A stretch of DNA of 6,354 nucleotides from an uncultured Bacilli bacterium (GTDB lineage: Bacteria; Bacillota_I; Bacilli_A; RF39; UBA660): positions 1-6,354 of the forward strand of contig CALVIK010000089.1 in assembly GCA_944329545.1 (NCBI GenBank), in the 5' to 3' direction. The notes beneath the pieces were generated by a model. That model did no database searches. It saw nothing but the letters and a program-made list of their open reading frames with translations, and was not told where the DNA came from. Shown piece by piece: positions 1-5,951 of the stretch; positions within the stretch are counted from its first letter, which is position 1, and each line of letters begins with the position of its first letter. The translations under genes were made by a program, and so were the position numbers.

Positions 1-312
1 AAAAGAATTATTCAAAGTTATGAAAAATATAATGAAAAGCCAATTATTTCAAGTACAGAAAATACTTTTAAGGTTACTTTATATAATGTTAATTATAAAG
101 AAAATAATAATGTTAAATTACCATCAAGTTTGTCACAAGAGGAAAAAATCATAGAATATTTAAAAGTAAATGATAAAATCAACAGAAATATTGTAGAAAA
201 ATTATTGGGTATATCTAGTACGAGAGCTAAAATAATATTAAAAAATATGATTAATAATAATATAATTAAATCTATGAATAGTGGAAAAAATACTTATTAT
301 GTGTTAAAATAA
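1..312 (+). CDS. C-terminal end of a putative AlbA_2/COG2865-type ATP-binding transcriptional regulator (5' truncated)
   Basis: The reading frame is open from base 1 to the TAA at 310-312, giving 103 residues of a protein that begins outside the window. Residues 1-33 (RIIQSYEKYNEKP, then ENTFKVTLYNVNY) resemble the end of the ATPase-like part of COG2865 regulators, where a 'GIPRII..Y...KP.F....N.F.V.L.N.NY' pattern is usual. Residues 45-103 look like a winged helix: a helix with EEKIIEYLK, a helix-turn-helix around NRNIVEKLLGISSTRAKIILKNMI, and a wing ending NTYYVLK. Full-length members normally start with an AlbA_2 DNA-binding domain and act as accessory regulators of unknown target. A TTG at 130 could be read as a start, but the open frame and homology-like text upstream of it argue for a continuing gene. 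Family assignment comes from pattern recognition of a fragment, so it is moderate. Confidence 0.7.
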   Translation, partial: KRIIQSYEKYNEKPIISSTENTFKVTLYNVNYKENNNVKLPSSLSQEEKIIEYLKVNDKINRNIVEKLLGISSTRAKIILKNMINNNIIKSMNSGKNTYYVLK

Positions 313-329
313 AATCGGATTGATTTTAT
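309..329 (+). terminator. Weak AT-rich hairpin at the end of the first gene
   Basis: An 8-bp perfect stem (ATAAAATC at 309-316 with GATTTTAT at 322-329) closes a GGATT loop and overlaps the stop codon of the upstream gene. It has only one G-C pair and is followed by TATATA, not a T run, so it would be a poor intrinsic terminator. It may be chance in DNA this AT-rich. Confidence 0.25.
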
Positions 330-539
330 ATATCAAATTATCAATGAGTTGCAAATAACTTTCCCAATGGCACCAAGAAAGCAATTGCTCGAATTTAGGA
401 GTTTTATATATAATGTAGGACTATATTGGTTATACATTTTTTTTATATATGTTGCCAGTTAAAATGTATAAAGTTAGAGGCTTTGTGTTTAAAAAATATT
501 TGTAGGTTTAGAATTTATTATTTAAAAACAGTTATCCAA
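313..539. other. Gap without a supported gene
   Basis: Both strands lack a convincing coding frame. A stretch at about 363-390 is visibly richer in G and C than its surroundings. An ATG at 367 opens a 31-codon frame to a TAA at 460-462, with a basic N-terminus followed by a hydrophobic run (FIYNVGLYWLYIFFIYVA). No ribosome site precedes it, so I do not call it a gene. The gap also holds the 430-471 inverted repeat. It could be a decayed gene or a spacer left by insertion and loss; nothing recognisable remains. Confidence 0.5.
430..471. repeat. 11-bp perfect inverted repeat with a 20-base spacer
   Basis: TTATACATTTT at 430-440 is the exact reverse complement of AAAATGTATAA at 461-471. The spacer (441-460) contains TTGCCAG. 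The stem has a single G-C-type pair, so RNA stability is low. An operator, a weak hairpin or chance are all possible. Confidence 0.4.
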
Positions 540-569
540 AAAGTTATTCCAGTGTAGTGGAATAACTTT
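540..569. repeat. 30-bp palindromic repeat, left copy
   Basis: The arm AAAGTTATTCCA (540-551) and its exact reverse complement (558-569) flank a non-palindromic core GTGTAG (552-557). The same 30 bases, including the core in the same orientation, recur at 1811-1840 on the other side of the ATPase gene. Outside the 30 bases the flanks do not match. Here the T run next to the stem (five T) lies on the minus strand, so as a terminator this copy would work best on leftward transcripts. Its last three bases are also the first three of the -35 box of the ATPase promoter. Confidence 0.9.
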
Positions 570-595
570 ACAAAAAATACATAATATATTATAAT
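567..595 (+). promoter_or_regulatory. Sigma-A-type promoter of the AAA ATPase gene
   Basis: TTTACA at 567-572 and a perfect TATAAT at 590-595 are 17 bp apart. The expected transcript start (about 602) lies almost at the ribosome site (GAGGTGA, 602-608), giving a leader of only about 11 bases before ATG 613. The -35 box overlaps the right arm of the palindrome, so a protein bound to the palindrome would block this promoter. Confidence 0.65.
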
Positions 596-612
596 ATAAA
601 TGAGGTGAAAAT

Positions 613-1812
613 ATGCTTAAAAGAGAAAAATATTTAAAAAAAATTAGAGGATTTTATCATACGCCAACTTTAATAAAAATTATATATGGCATGCGAAGAA
701 GTGGCAAATCAGTTATTTTAAAACAAATAATTGAAGAAATAAAAAAAGAGGGCGTGGCTGATAGTAATATAATATATATAAATTTTGAATCTTTAAAATA
801 TGATTTTATTAAGAATGCTAAAGATTTATATAATTATATTGAGTCGTTAAAAACAAATAATGATATATATTATGTTTTTTTAGATGAAATTCAAAAGGTA
901 GAAGATTTTGAAAAAGGCATTAATTCTCTTAGAATCACTGAAAATTATAATATTTTTATAACGGGTTCTAATAGCCGTATGACTTTGCTTGAATTATCTA
1001 CTGATTTATCAGGGAGATATGTTAGTTTTAGGATTAATCCACTGTCCTTTAAAGAAGTTGTTAAATTAACCAAAACTGATAAAAAAGATTATGAAAAACT
1101 TTTGTATGATTATTTTAAGTGGGGAGGTTTACCACAAAGATTTATATTTGTTAAAGATGAAGACAAAATTAGTTATTTATCAAGTGTTTATGATTCTATT
1201 ATTTTAAAAGATATCGTCGAAAGATTAGGCATTAAAGATATTGCATCTTTTAATAAAATTTTACAATATATTTTGGATACTGAATCTCGCGAATTTTCTA
1301 GGGAAAATGTAATAAATTATCTGCAAAAAGAACATCATGAAATTGCTAATGATACTTTATATAATTATTTAGAAGCATTTTCATCTACTTTTATTATGAA
1401 TAAAGTATATAGGTATGATATTCATGGTAAAAGTGTCTTAAAAACTTTAAATAAATACTATGCTAACGATTTAGGTATTAAGCAAATTAAAACCAATGCC
1501 GAAAACATTAATTATTCGGTAGCGTTGGAGAATGTTGTATATAATGATTTGCTTGGCAAAGATTATAAGGTATATGTTGGAAAAACAAAAAAAGGAGAAA
1601 TTGATTTTGTTGCTTCTAAAAATGGTAAAATTAAATATATTCAAGTGTGTTATGATATGCGTGATGAAGAAACTAGAAACCGAGAATTTAACGCTTTTAA
1701 TGGCTTAGACGCTTCTGATAAATATATAATTACGATGAACAAAGATGATTATTCTAATAATGATATTAAATGCCTTAATATTTTTGATTTTTTAATGGAT
1801 GATAATTTTTAA
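613..1812 (+). CDS. AAA_14/DUF4143-family ATPase (COG1373)
   Basis: This 399-residue protein is full length for the family. It shows a Walker A motif GMRRSGKS (residues 26-33), Walker B YYVFLDEIQ (86-94, with D91 and E92), a sensor-like ITGSNS segment (116-121), the conserved LSGRY (132-136) that may hold an arginine finger, and PLSFKE (143-148). The middle (about 190-310) fits DUF4143. Near the C-terminus, GEIDF (328-332) followed by YIQVCY (342-347) resembles a PD-(D/E)XK nuclease-like core, with E306 (ALENVVYNDL) as a possible extra acid. The family is patchily distributed and its cellular role is not established; DNA-linked or defence functions are guesses. ATG 613 is preceded by GAGGTGA five bases upstream. 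The gene is alone, with its own promoter, and its TAA overlaps the right-hand palindrome. Family call is strong; nuclease activity is uncertain. Confidence 0.9.
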   Translation: MLKREKYLKKIRGFYHTPTLIKIIYGMRRSGKSVILKQIIEEIKKEGVADSNIIYINFESLKYDFIKNAKDLYNYIESLKTNNDIYYVFLDEIQKVEDFEKGINSLRITENYNIFITGSNSRMTLLELSTDLSGRYVSFRINPLSFKEVVKLTKTDKKDYEKLLYDYFKWGGLPQRFIFVKDEDKISYLSSVYDSIILKDIVERLGIKDIASFNKILQYILDTESREFSRENVINYLQKEHHEIANDTLYNYLEAFSSTFIMNKVYRYDIHGKSVLKTLNKYYANDLGIKQIKTNAENINYSVALENVVYNDLLGKDYKVYVGKTKKGEIDFVASKNGKIKYIQVCYDMRDEETRNREFNAFNGLDASDKYIITMNKDDYSNNDIKCLNIFDFLMDDNF

Positions 1813-1840
1813 AGTTATTCCAGTGTAGTGGAATAACTTT
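1811..1840 (+). terminator. 30-bp palindromic repeat, right copy, likely terminator of the ATPase gene
   Basis: This is identical to 540-569: 12-bp arms around the GTGTAG core. The last two bases of the ATPase stop codon are the first two of the repeat. The right arm runs into five T (1838-1842), so it should act as an intrinsic terminator for the plus-strand transcript even though the stem is AT-rich. The exact conservation of loop and arms with the left copy is more than termination requires, so a second role as recombination or binding site is possible. Confidence 0.7.
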
Positions 1841-1847
1841 TTAATAT

Positions 1848-1872
1848 AAAAAATTCCTAAAGCAGGAATTTT
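1848..1872 (-). terminator. Intrinsic terminator of argS
   Basis: AAAATTCCT (1850-1858) pairs with AGGAATTTT (1864-1872) around a five-base loop. Read on the minus strand, the hairpin begins directly after the argS stop codon and finishes in six T (1853 down to 1848). It sits nine bases from the palindrome that ends the convergent ATPase gene, so each gene has its own hairpin. Confidence 0.75.
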
Positions 1873-1873
1873 A

Positions 1874-3544
1874 TTACATTTTATCAATTGTTTTAATACC
1901 TAATATATATAAAGCATTAGTTAAAACAGTTTTAATATTTTTAATTAAAACGATTCTTGAAGCTTTTAAAACTTGATCTTTTTCATTGTTTATATTAACT
2001 TCTTCATACAATTTGGAAAACTTTTGCGTTAAATTAAAGATATATTTTGTTAAGGTAGCTGGTTCATGCGTTTCTAATAAATTATTAATAATTTCTGGAA
2101 AAGCATATAGATCTTTGATAATTTTAAACTCAATATCATTTATATACTTATAATTATTAGTATTATATTCTTTATCAGTTTTATTTAAAATAGAATTTAT
2201 TCTAACAATACTATAAAGAATGTAAATACCACTTTCACCATTAAAACTAGTAGCTTTATCTAAATTGAAATTAACTACTTTATTTTTAGAAACATTTAGC
2301 ATGGTATATTTAATAGAAGCATTCATCAAAGTATTTAAATTTTCTTTGGAAACAGTTAAATTTCTTTCTTTAAAAGCCTCTATTAGTTTTTCCTCAGTTG
2401 CTTTGATAAAATCTTCAAGTAAAACTAAAGTCCCATCACGCGTTGCCATTTTCGCCCCATCTAATAAAACAAAAGAATAAGAAGTAAGTTTTGGGGCTTT
2501 ATAGCCCATAATATCTAAAGTTGCCGCAATTTGCTTCATATAAACAATTTGATCTTCACCTAAAACAATTAAATTGTTTTTATCATTTCTTTTAATTTTA
2601 AATATGTTATAAGCAAGATCTCTTAAAGGATATAAAGAGCTTTTATCACTTCTAGTTAAGACTAAAACCGGATTTTTTGTTGGAATATCATAACCAGACA
2701 AATCGGCATAAAGCCTGCCATCTTCATCTTCTTTTAACCGGCCTTGCTTTTTAATTTTATTTAGTATTTTATCAGTAATATGCCCATATACAAAATCTGA
2801 TTCATGCGTAAAAATATCAAAATCAATATCAATTTGTTTAAAAATTTTCATTTGTCCTTGAACACATAAATCGGTTATTTTTTTAAACTTATTTCTAATA
2901 TTTTCATCGCCATTTTCGAGTTTGTTTAAATAAGTAAAAGCTTTATTTAAAATACTTTCATCTTCTTTAGCATCGTTATTAATTTTTACATATAAATCAA
3001 GCATATCGTTAAAAGTTAAATTTTCTTTACCATATTTTTCGGTTCCTATTACTAGCATTGCAATTTGTTTACCAATATCGTTAACAAAATAATGCCTTTC
3101 AACATTGTAGCCAGTAAACTTGTATAAACGGCTTATAAAGTCGCCAATTAAGGCATTTCTACTTCTACCTAAGTGTGGGGAAGCATTGGGATTAATCGAA
3201 GTGTGTTCAATAAGCATATTTTCTTTGTATCCTTGGTTTAGTGAACCGTAGTTTTTATTTTCTAAAATTTCTTGCATAACCATATTACTAAAAACATCAA
3301 TGTTTAAATAAAAGTTAACATAAGGTCCGGCTATTTCAATTTTTTTAAAATAATTATTAGGAAAATTGTTTTTAATTTTTTCGGCAATTTCTATTGGATT
3401 TTTAAAATTTTCATGCCGCAGATTAAAACAAGGAACACTAAAATCACCCATATTTTCATTTTTAGGTATTTCAACAATAATATTTTTGTCAGTGTTTAAA
3501 ATTTCTTGAACATTTTTAATTATATATTTTTTAATATTAAGCAT
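1874..3544 (-). CDS. argS: Arginyl-tRNA synthetase
   Basis: The protein (556 residues, normal length) charges tRNA-Arg with arginine using ATP in the cytoplasm. The N-terminal additional domain covers about residues 1-85, with GDFSVPCFNL and AGPYVNFYLN. The class I HIGH signature appears as HTSINPNASPHLGRSRNALIGD-like text, with HLGR at 124-127. The catalytic domain continues through FVNDIGKQ (153-160) and LGEDQIVYMKQ (328-338) to the KMSKS equivalent KMATR (365-369), a variant in which only the first Lys and Met are standard. The C-terminal third (about 435-556) is the helical DALR anticodon-binding domain. ATG 3544 is preceded by AAGGAGGA six bases upstream, a near-perfect ribosome site. 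The gene is monocistronic, led by a T-box and followed by its own terminator. Identification is secure. Confidence 0.97.
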   Translation of the reverse strand: MLNIKKYIIKNVQEILNTDKNIIVEIPKNENMGDFSVPCFNLRHENFKNPIEIAEKIKNNFPNNYFKKIEIAGPYVNFYLNIDVFSNMVMQEILENKNYGSLNQGYKENMLIEHTSINPNASPHLGRSRNALIGDFISRLYKFTGYNVERHYFVNDIGKQIAMLVIGTEKYGKENLTFNDMLDLYVKINNDAKEDESILNKAFTYLNKLENGDENIRNKFKKITDLCVQGQMKIFKQIDIDFDIFTHESDFVYGHITDKILNKIKKQGRLKEDEDGRLYADLSGYDIPTKNPVLVLTRSDKSSLYPLRDLAYNIFKIKRNDKNNLIVLGEDQIVYMKQIAATLDIMGYKAPKLTSYSFVLLDGAKMATRDGTLVLLEDFIKATEEKLIEAFKERNLTVSKENLNTLMNASIKYTMLNVSKNKVVNFNLDKATSFNGESGIYILYSIVRINSILNKTDKEYNTNNYKYINDIEFKIIKDLYAFPEIINNLLETHEPATLTKYIFNLTQKFSKLYEEVNINNEKDQVLKASRIVLIKNIKTVLTNALYILGIKTIDKM

Positions 3545-3562
3545 AAATATTCCTCCTTTAAA

Positions 3563-3586
3563 TAAAAAAATCCTATAAAATAAGGA
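3563..3586 (-). terminator. T-box leader terminator hairpin
   Basis: On the minus strand TCCT (3586-3583) pairs with AGGA (3574-3571), extendable with a bulged base, and is followed by seven T (3570-3564). The CCTT half is the same segment used by the antiterminator, so the two structures exclude each other. The hairpin is short and AT-rich, implying weak termination and possibly leaky basal expression. Confidence 0.7.
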
Positions 3587-3758
3587 CGAATAATCGCGGT
3601 ACCACCTTACTTCATAGAATAACTATGCTCTTAATCTTTAACGCAGATATACGGTTAAACTCCAAGGGGCGTTCAGCAAACATTATATTCAGTTTCCACT
3701 AACCACTGACTCACTATATATAAGCGGTTTTCCTACTATTCCTTGTCTTTGTTTATTA
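3563..3758 (-). promoter_or_regulatory. T-box leader of argS with a CGC (Arg) specifier
   Basis: On the minus strand the hallmark T-box AAGGTGGTACCGCG is at 3608-3595. TAAGG (3609-3605) can pair with CCTTA (3585-3581), and GCGA with TCGT, forming the two antiterminator helices around the seven-base bulge TGGTACC that binds the tRNA acceptor end. Upstream, Stem I runs from about 3750 (AAAGACAAGGAATAGTAGG) through TCAGTGGTTAGTGGAAACTG to CCTTGGAGT. In the specifier loop, TGAA-CGC-CCCTTGGAG puts a CGC arginine codon at 3671-3669; other registers (AAC, GCC) are less likely given the downstream gene. Known mechanism: uncharged tRNA-Arg pairs with the specifier and bulge and prevents termination, raising argS expression during arginine shortage. 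Confidence 0.93.
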
Positions 3759-3764
3759 ATATAG

Positions 3765-3793
3765 ATTATAAATAAAAAAAAATAGCTTGTCAA
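3765..3793 (-). promoter_or_regulatory. Consensus sigma-A promoter of argS
   Basis: On the minus strand there is a perfect TTGACA (3793-3788), a 17-bp spacer containing a nine-T tract, and a perfect TATAAT (3770-3765). The expected start is near 3758, giving a leader of about 210 bases, the right size for a T-box. A promoter this close to consensus fits a leader controlled mainly by attenuation. Confidence 0.9.
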
Positions 3794-3800
3794 TGCATAA

Positions 3801-3830
3801 TTCGAAAAAATTTTCTAAATGTGGTATAAT
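3801..3830 (+). promoter_or_regulatory. Extended -10 promoter of the DUF975-CmpB gene
   Basis: TATAAT at 3825-3830 is preceded by TG one base upstream (TGGTATAAT), an extended -10. The -35 region TTCGAA (3801-3806) is weak at an 18-bp spacing. It lies back-to-back with the argS promoter, with eight bases between the two -35 regions. The predicted start near 3837 falls downstream of the TTG at 3787, supporting ATG 3886 as the start codon. Confidence 0.7.
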
Positions 3831-3885
3831 GAATGAAGAAAACGGAATTATTATAATAAAATTTGTAATAAAGTGGGGAAGTAGT

Positions 3886-5388
3886 ATGAATCGTCATGAA
3901 TTAAAAAAGAAAGCTAGAGCGTCTTTGAAACAAAATTATTGGCGTGCGGTTATTGTGGCTTTTTTAGCCATTTTGTTTATTAATGAAGGTTATCAATTAG
4001 TATCTTTTAATATTGTTAATGAAGAAAGTGCTTTTAGTAACCGAATTAATAATGTTCAAATAGCTAGTGATGTTTTAAATAATTTTAGTTCTTATGTCGA
4101 AAGCGCTAGCGCGTCTAAAGGTGTTTTAGCAGTTTTCGCCAATAGTATTGCTAGTACTAATTCATTTTTATTAGGGACTTTAAATGGTATAAATAAAATA
4201 ATTTTTCATGAGCAAATAGCTAGCGGTGTAATTATTTTTATTGGTGTTATTTTAGGTTTCCTTTTCTGGCTTTTTGTCAGTAATACAATTGAAGTTAGTC
4301 GCAATAGATTTTTTCTTGAACGCGTAAAACATAAAAATACACCAATTGATCGTATTTTATATGTTTTCCGTACAAAAAAAATTTTACATGTTACTAAAGT
4401 AATGTTTTTTAGAAGTTTTTATTTGTTAATGTGGTCTTTAACAATTATTGGGGGTATTATTAAACATTATTCTTATTTAATGATTCCTTATATTTTAGCG
4501 GAAAATCCTAATATTAGTAAAAAAGATGCTTTTAATTTATCTAGAAAAATAATGAATGGTCAAAAATGGCAATGTTTTAAAATGGATGTTTCGTTTATCG
4601 GTTGGAAAATATTAGGATTTTTAACTTTTAATATTTCTAATTGGCTTATTACAGAGCCTTATTATCAAATGACATATGCGCATATTTATATGCAGTTTAG
4701 AGAAAAAGAGATAAAAGAAAAAACTAATCTAAGCGAATTTTTTATCGATAAACATTTAAATGAAGAAGTTGATGTTTATCCAGAATATTTAACAAATCGT
4801 AATATTCGTAAATGGCTTAAAATAGACGATAAAAGGACATATTCTATTTATCATTTGATTTTGATGTTTTTTACTTTTGCTTTATGTGGTTGGTTATGGG
4901 AAGTATTATATGGTCTTTTTACAACTGGTGAATTTATCAATAAAGGAACAATGTTTGGCCCTTGGCTACCAATATATGGTCTTGGGGGAGTTTTATTATT
5001 AATATTTTTATCAAAATACAAAGAAAAGCCTTTAATAGTTTTCTTACTAGCGATGCTTGTTTGCGGAATTATTGAATATGTGGGTAGTGTGGCTTTAGAA
5101 AGTTTATATGGTTTAAAATGGTGGGATTATAGTGGCTTTTTCTTAAATATTGAAGGCCGAGTATGTCTTGAAGGTTTAATTTTATTTGGTCTAGGTGGAT
5201 CGGCAATTATTTATGTTTTTGCGCCACTACTTGATAATTTATATAAAAAAATACCGTATTTTTTAAAAATGATTATTTGTCTTTCTTTAATAACGATTTT
5301 TGCTATTGACTTAGGTCTTTCAATGATATCACCTAATACTGGAGATGGTATTACAACCATAGCTAGTAATATTACAAATAAAAAATAA
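3886..5388 (+). CDS. DUF975 / ABC_trans_CmpB (DUF1113) two-domain integral membrane protein
   Basis: From ATG 3886 the protein has 500 residues and several hydrophobic segments. Residues 1-275 fit DUF975: the start MNRHELKKKARASLKQNYWRA, a first membrane segment at about 20-35, another at 112-132, and the diagnostic block PYILAENPNISKKDAFNLSRKIMNGQKW (201-228), then SFIGWKILGFLT and EPYYQMTYA. Residues 320-480 fit ABC_trans_CmpB: GWLWEVLYGLFTTGEF (335-350), GPWLPIYGLGGVLLL (358-372), EYVGS (397-401), WWDYSG (412-417) and EGRVCLEGLILFGLGG (423-438). Neither domain has an established function; 'ABC transporter' in the second name is historical, and no ATPase partner is adjacent. A frame opening at TTG 3787 would extend the protein, but it starts upstream of the promoter. 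The ribosome site is modest (GTGGGGAAG, about seven bases before ATG). Confidence 0.88.
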   Translation: MNRHELKKKARASLKQNYWRAVIVAFLAILFINEGYQLVSFNIVNEESAFSNRINNVQIASDVLNNFSSYVESASASKGVLAVFANSIASTNSFLLGTLNGINKIIFHEQIASGVIIFIGVILGFLFWLFVSNTIEVSRNRFFLERVKHKNTPIDRILYVFRTKKILHVTKVMFFRSFYLLMWSLTIIGGIIKHYSYLMIPYILAENPNISKKDAFNLSRKIMNGQKWQCFKMDVSFIGWKILGFLTFNISNWLITEPYYQMTYAHIYMQFREKEIKEKTNLSEFFIDKHLNEEVDVYPEYLTNRNIRKWLKIDDKRTYSIYHLILMFFTFALCGWLWEVLYGLFTTGEFINKGTMFGPWLPIYGLGGVLLLIFLSKYKEKPLIVFLLAMLVCGIIEYVGSVALESLYGLKWWDYSGFFLNIEGRVCLEGLILFGLGGSAIIYVFAPLLDNLYKKIPYFLKMIICLSLITIFAIDLGLSMISPNTGDGITTIASNITNKK

Positions 5389-5421
5389 GGAATTAGGGTA
5401 GTTCTAATTTCTTATTTTTTT
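5384..5421. terminator. Bidirectional terminator between convergent genes
   Basis: A 13-bp stem with one G-U pair (5384-5396 with 5404-5416) encloses the loop GGTAGTT and runs into seven T (5415-5421) on the plus strand, with a matching A run (5380-5385) giving a T run on the minus strand. It contains the stop codons of both converging genes, the membrane protein (5386-5388) and the HTH regulator (5414-5412). Confidence 0.85.
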
Positions 5422-5846
5422 CGGGAAAGTATAGTGTCAACTGAATAACCAGTTTGTTTAGCTATTTTTATTAAAATATTTATTGGTATAGGTCTTTCGT
5501 TATTTTCATAACTGGCATATGTTCTTTGCGGAAGACCAAGTAAAAGTCCAAATTTTTCTTGCGATAAATTTAATTCTTGACGAATTTTTAAAAGCTTTTT
5601 GCCAATTTTTTGTATTTTAGCTTTATTGTAATGGTAATACTGCTTTTCATCAGTTAAATTTAATAAGTAATCTAAATTTAAATTAAAGTAATCGGCAAAT
5701 TCAATAATTTTATTTAAAGGAATTTTCGTTCGGCCACTTTCAAAATTATTATAAACATATTTACTGACATTTAATATTTCCGCCATTTGTTTTTGTGTTA
5801 TATCATTATCAATTCTTGTATCTTGTATTCTTTTTGTATTTAGCAT
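5412..5846 (-). CDS. Tandem double-HTH (Cro/CI, XRE family) DNA-binding regulator
   Basis: The 144-residue protein consists almost entirely of two HTH_3 domains. The first (about residues 6-60) includes ITQKQMAEILNVSKYVYNNFESGRTKIPLNKIIEFADYF; the second (about 79-140) includes LNLSQEKFGLLLGLPQRTYASYENNERPIPINILIKIAKQ. A short linker rich in Tyr and Lys joins them. There is no ligand-binding or peptidase domain, so the protein probably acts as a repressor or activator through DNA binding alone. ATG 5846 is chosen because AGAGGTG (5858-5852) lies five bases upstream; a TTG at 5864 would give six extra residues and lie inside that ribosome site's spacing. The gene diverges from the surface protein gene across a 105-bp region. 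Its own promoter is not clear: TATTCT (5890-5885) has no good -35. Target unknown. Confidence 0.9.
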   Translation of the reverse strand: MLNTKRIQDTRIDNDITQKQMAEILNVSKYVYNNFESGRTKIPLNKIIEFADYFNLNLDYLLNLTDEKQYYHYNKAKIQKIGKKLLKIRQELNLSQEKFGLLLGLPQRTYASYENNERPIPINILIKIAKQTGYSVDTILSRKK

Positions 5847-5890
5847 TGTAACACCTCTATACAAAATTTTACTTTTAAAAAGCTAGAATA

Positions 5891-5919
5891 TTGCTTTTGT
5901 TGCAAATGTGTGCTAAAAT
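5891..5919 (+). promoter_or_regulatory. Promoter of the surface protein gene
   Basis: TTGCTT (5891-5896) and TAAAAT (5914-5919) are 17 bp apart, and TGC before the -10 makes it extended. A near-repeat of the -10 region follows: ATGTGTGCTAAAATA at 5906-5920 and ATGTGTAAAATA at 5922-5933. The repeat spans -10 and start site, a position suited to regulator binding. Confidence 0.65.
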
Positions 5920-5951
5920 ATATGTGTAAAATAGAGGAAAGGAAGTAAAAA

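Noticed and set aside
130..312. Independent 60-residue wHTH gene starting at TTG 130
   Set aside because: The frame is open upstream to base 1 with text typical of the same family, and no clear ribosome site precedes TTG 130.
540..1840. CRISPR array or classic insertion sequence formed by the repeats
   Set aside because: Only two copies about 1.24 kb apart, no regular spacers, no transposase in between, and no target-site duplication outside the repeats.
2265..2480. 71-codon plus-strand frame opposite argS
   Set aside because: It lies wholly antisense within argS, has no independent promoter or ribosome site, and its translation is low complexity; a shadow frame.
3787..3885. N-terminal extension of the DUF975-CmpB protein from TTG 3787
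   Set aside because: The start would lie upstream of the extended -10 promoter at 3825-3830 and overlap the argS -35 box; ATG 3886 begins a typical DUF975 N-terminus.
3886..5388. A canonical ABC transporter permease with partner ATPase
   Set aside because: No ABC ATPase gene is adjacent and the CmpB family name does not establish transport; kept as uncharacterised membrane protein.
5847..5864. Six-residue extension of the HTH regulator from TTG 5864
   Set aside because: ATG 5846 has a well-spaced AGAGGTG site, which the longer form would place inside the coding sequence.
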